Of a DNA stretch of 64,000 nt, positions 62,904 through 64,000 are shown in pieces; position 1 is the first letter of the stretch, and each line of letters begins with the position of its first letter. The translations under genes and the position numbers were made by a program. Source of the DNA: Cnuella takakiae (GTDB taxonomy: Bacteria > Bacteroidota > Bacteroidia > Chitinophagales > Chitinophagaceae). Under the pieces are notes generated by a model. It did not search any database, was not told the DNA's origin, and saw only the letters and a program-made list of their open reading frames with translations. The stretch is from contig NZ_MTFE01000010.1 of NCBI RefSeq assembly GCF_001953305.1, forward strand, positions 5,240,572 to 5,304,571, read 5' to 3'.

Positions 62904-64000
62904 TTATTTCATCAACCGCACATAATAAATGCCACCTGCTACCGAACCCGGGTGTGCCGCAAATTTTACCTGCAGCATGCCACCGGAGTTCTGTACCAGT
63001 TGCTGGGGCAAATCATAATCCACTTCGTAAAAGTTGTTGCCCTGGTTGCCATTCAATACCACCGTTTGCAGCAAGGTATCGTTGACCAGGATATCAAAGG
63101 TCCGGTCCTTGTCGCCGCCGTAGTAGGTGATGCGCAGTTTGCGGGATGCCTTCTTGCTGTCCTTCAGGTCGTAACTGAACCAGCCTCCGGTAGCATGCCG
63201 CCAGTGGCGGTCGCGGAACACACCCGACTCCGTCTTTTCACCTTTAAAACCATGGTCCGATTCGGGCTGCTGCTCGCCGGGCGCCACCTGGTCGATGGTC
63301 TGGGCCTCCAGTGCCAGGCTGGTCTTTTCCCTTTCCTGTATGGCTTTTTGACGCAGCGCCAGGCTATCGCTGGTTGTTACCGGCCAGTAGATCATATAGC
63401 GGGCATCATGAATCTGGAAAAACGGTACCAGCTCCAGGTTTTTGTATTGCTGCGGGTAAATTAGGCTGCTGGCGGTAAATGCCAGCGGCTTTCCTTTAAC
63501 GGGCATCAAAGAAGCTTCCAAGTTTTGCTGGCTGGATACCAGCAAGGGTGCGTCTTCAATAGCATAAAGCGGCCCGTTGGCAATATGCCCCATCCGGCTG
63601 TCGTCGGCCCTGAGCCCCTGCAAACCCGTGGTGTCGGTGGCTGCTGCCAGCACTACCGGGCCATGGGTAAACGAAACCCAATTGGAACCATCGGGCAGCT
63701 TTTCGCTCCTGGTTTCCATGGGCAGGGAAATGGTAACCACATCACCCGACTTCCACATCCTGCTTACACCCGCATAAGATGCATCATTGGTAGTAAAAGG
63801 CACGTCCTTGTTGTTTACCCTGATCTTCATACCACCTTTCTTTACCCAGGAAGGCTGCCGTACAAAAAGGGTGAACTGCTGTGGCTTGCTCAAGGTGAGC
63901 GTTAGCTGCGAGCGCTCTTCAAATGGAAACTTCCCGCTTTGCACTACCTGTATGCCCCGTTCCTTCCAGCTGAGGGTAGAGGGAATAAAGAGGTTTACAA
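62904..64000 (-). CDS. GH127 beta-L-arabinofuranosidase-like (partial, C-terminal part)
   Basis: The gene runs off the window; about 365 C-terminal codons are seen. It continues upstream as LFIPSTLSWKERGIQVVQSG, then a beta-sandwich region WVSFTHGPVVLAAATDTTGL, typical of the C-terminal half of GH127 (DUF1680) enzymes. The last part (GVFRDRHWRHATGGWFSYDLK, then RKLRITYYGGDKDRTFDILVND) is a carbohydrate-binding-like module found after GH127. It probably removes L-arabinofuranose from plant polysaccharides; the catalytic Cys-zinc region lies beyond the window. Confidence 0.85.
   Translation of the reverse strand, partial: VNLFIPSTLSWKERGIQVVQSGKFPFEERSQLTLTLSKPQQFTLFVRQPSWVKKGGMKIRVNNKDVPFTTNDASYAGVSRMWKSGDVVTISLPMETRSEKLPDGSNWVSFTHGPVVLAAATDTTGLQGLRADDSRMGHIANGPLYAIEDAPLLVSSQQNLEASLMPVKGKPLAFTASSLIYPQQYKNLELVPFFQIHDARYMIYWPVTTSDSLALRQKAIQEREKTSLALEAQTIDQVAPGEQQPESDHGFKGEKTESGVFRDRHWRHATGGWFSYDLKDSKKASRKLRITYYGGDKDRTFDILVNDTLLQTVVLNGNQGNNFYEVDYDLPQQLVQNSGGMLQVKFAAHPGSVAGGIYYVRLMK

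Overview
The window looks like a chromosomal segment of a Bacteroidota, most probably a Chitinophagaceae-type soil or freshwater organism. The evidence is two SusC/SusD pairs, GH92 and GH127 glycoside hydrolases, SPII lipoproteins, a LytS/LytTR pair, AraC-, LacI- and HxlR-type regulators, and a TAnnTTTG promoter element. I could not compute composition or run searches, so taxonomy is by gene content only.

Layout. 0-2.2 kb: LytTR response regulator and its histidine kinase. 2.4-12.6 kb: small unrelated genes (VOC protein, alpha/beta hydrolases, MmcQ/YjbR, LOG, RidA with a YafY-type regulator, ParDE, DUF4440, an NmrA-like oxidoreductase with HxlR, AraC), most separated by 127-138 bp imperfect palindromes. 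12.6-13.3 kb: dead IS1182-type transposase. 13.4-19.6 kb: SusC-SusD with a secreted EEP-family hydrolase. 19.9-21.2 kb: more cassette-like orphans. 21.8-25.8 kb: KaiC-KaiB-KaiB-histidine kinase-receiver operon. 25.9-33.1 kb: mobile region with an IS1182-family element, HicAB, a broken zinc-ribbon gene, a doubly broken tyrosine recombinase flanked by 18 bp repeats, an intact integrase and a tRNA 3' fragment. 33.2-36 kb: AraC, SnoaL-like and LacI genes. 36.2-48.5 kb: alpha-mannoside utilisation locus (SusC, SusD, DUF1735 lipoprotein, GH92 fused to a basic-secretory-protein peptidase, lipoprotein, GH92) with LacI-type operators before susC. 48.7-49.4 kb: IS tail and decayed HepT/MntA. 50.5-64 kb: metallophosphoesterase, HExxH protein, SDR/NTF2/HxlR group, hydrolase, AraC, AI-2E transporter, Ca2+/H+ antiporter, HPP protein, atypical receiver and a partial GH127.

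The most unusual feature is the set of palindromes between the orphan genes. They have conserved tips (GCTAAC or GCACAAC at one end, GTTAGC or GTTGTGC at the other), a nearly constant length, stems whose sequence differs from site to site but is self-complementary, and one site per gene boundary. This is the architecture of integron attC sites, although the tips do not match the classical RYYYAAC/GTTRRRY rule and no canonical intI is visible. A decayed XerC/D-like recombinase (29410-30556), with three 18 bp repeats just past its 3' end and a cassette tip next to them, is a candidate platform.

Many genes in the cassette-like stretches carry exactly one or two disabling lesions (in-frame TAA/TGA or a 1 bp shift): ParE, the NmrA-like gene, HepT, the zinc-ribbon gene and the recombinase. 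The polysaccharide loci and housekeeping-type genes are intact. This suggests a decaying cassette array embedded in a healthy chromosome.
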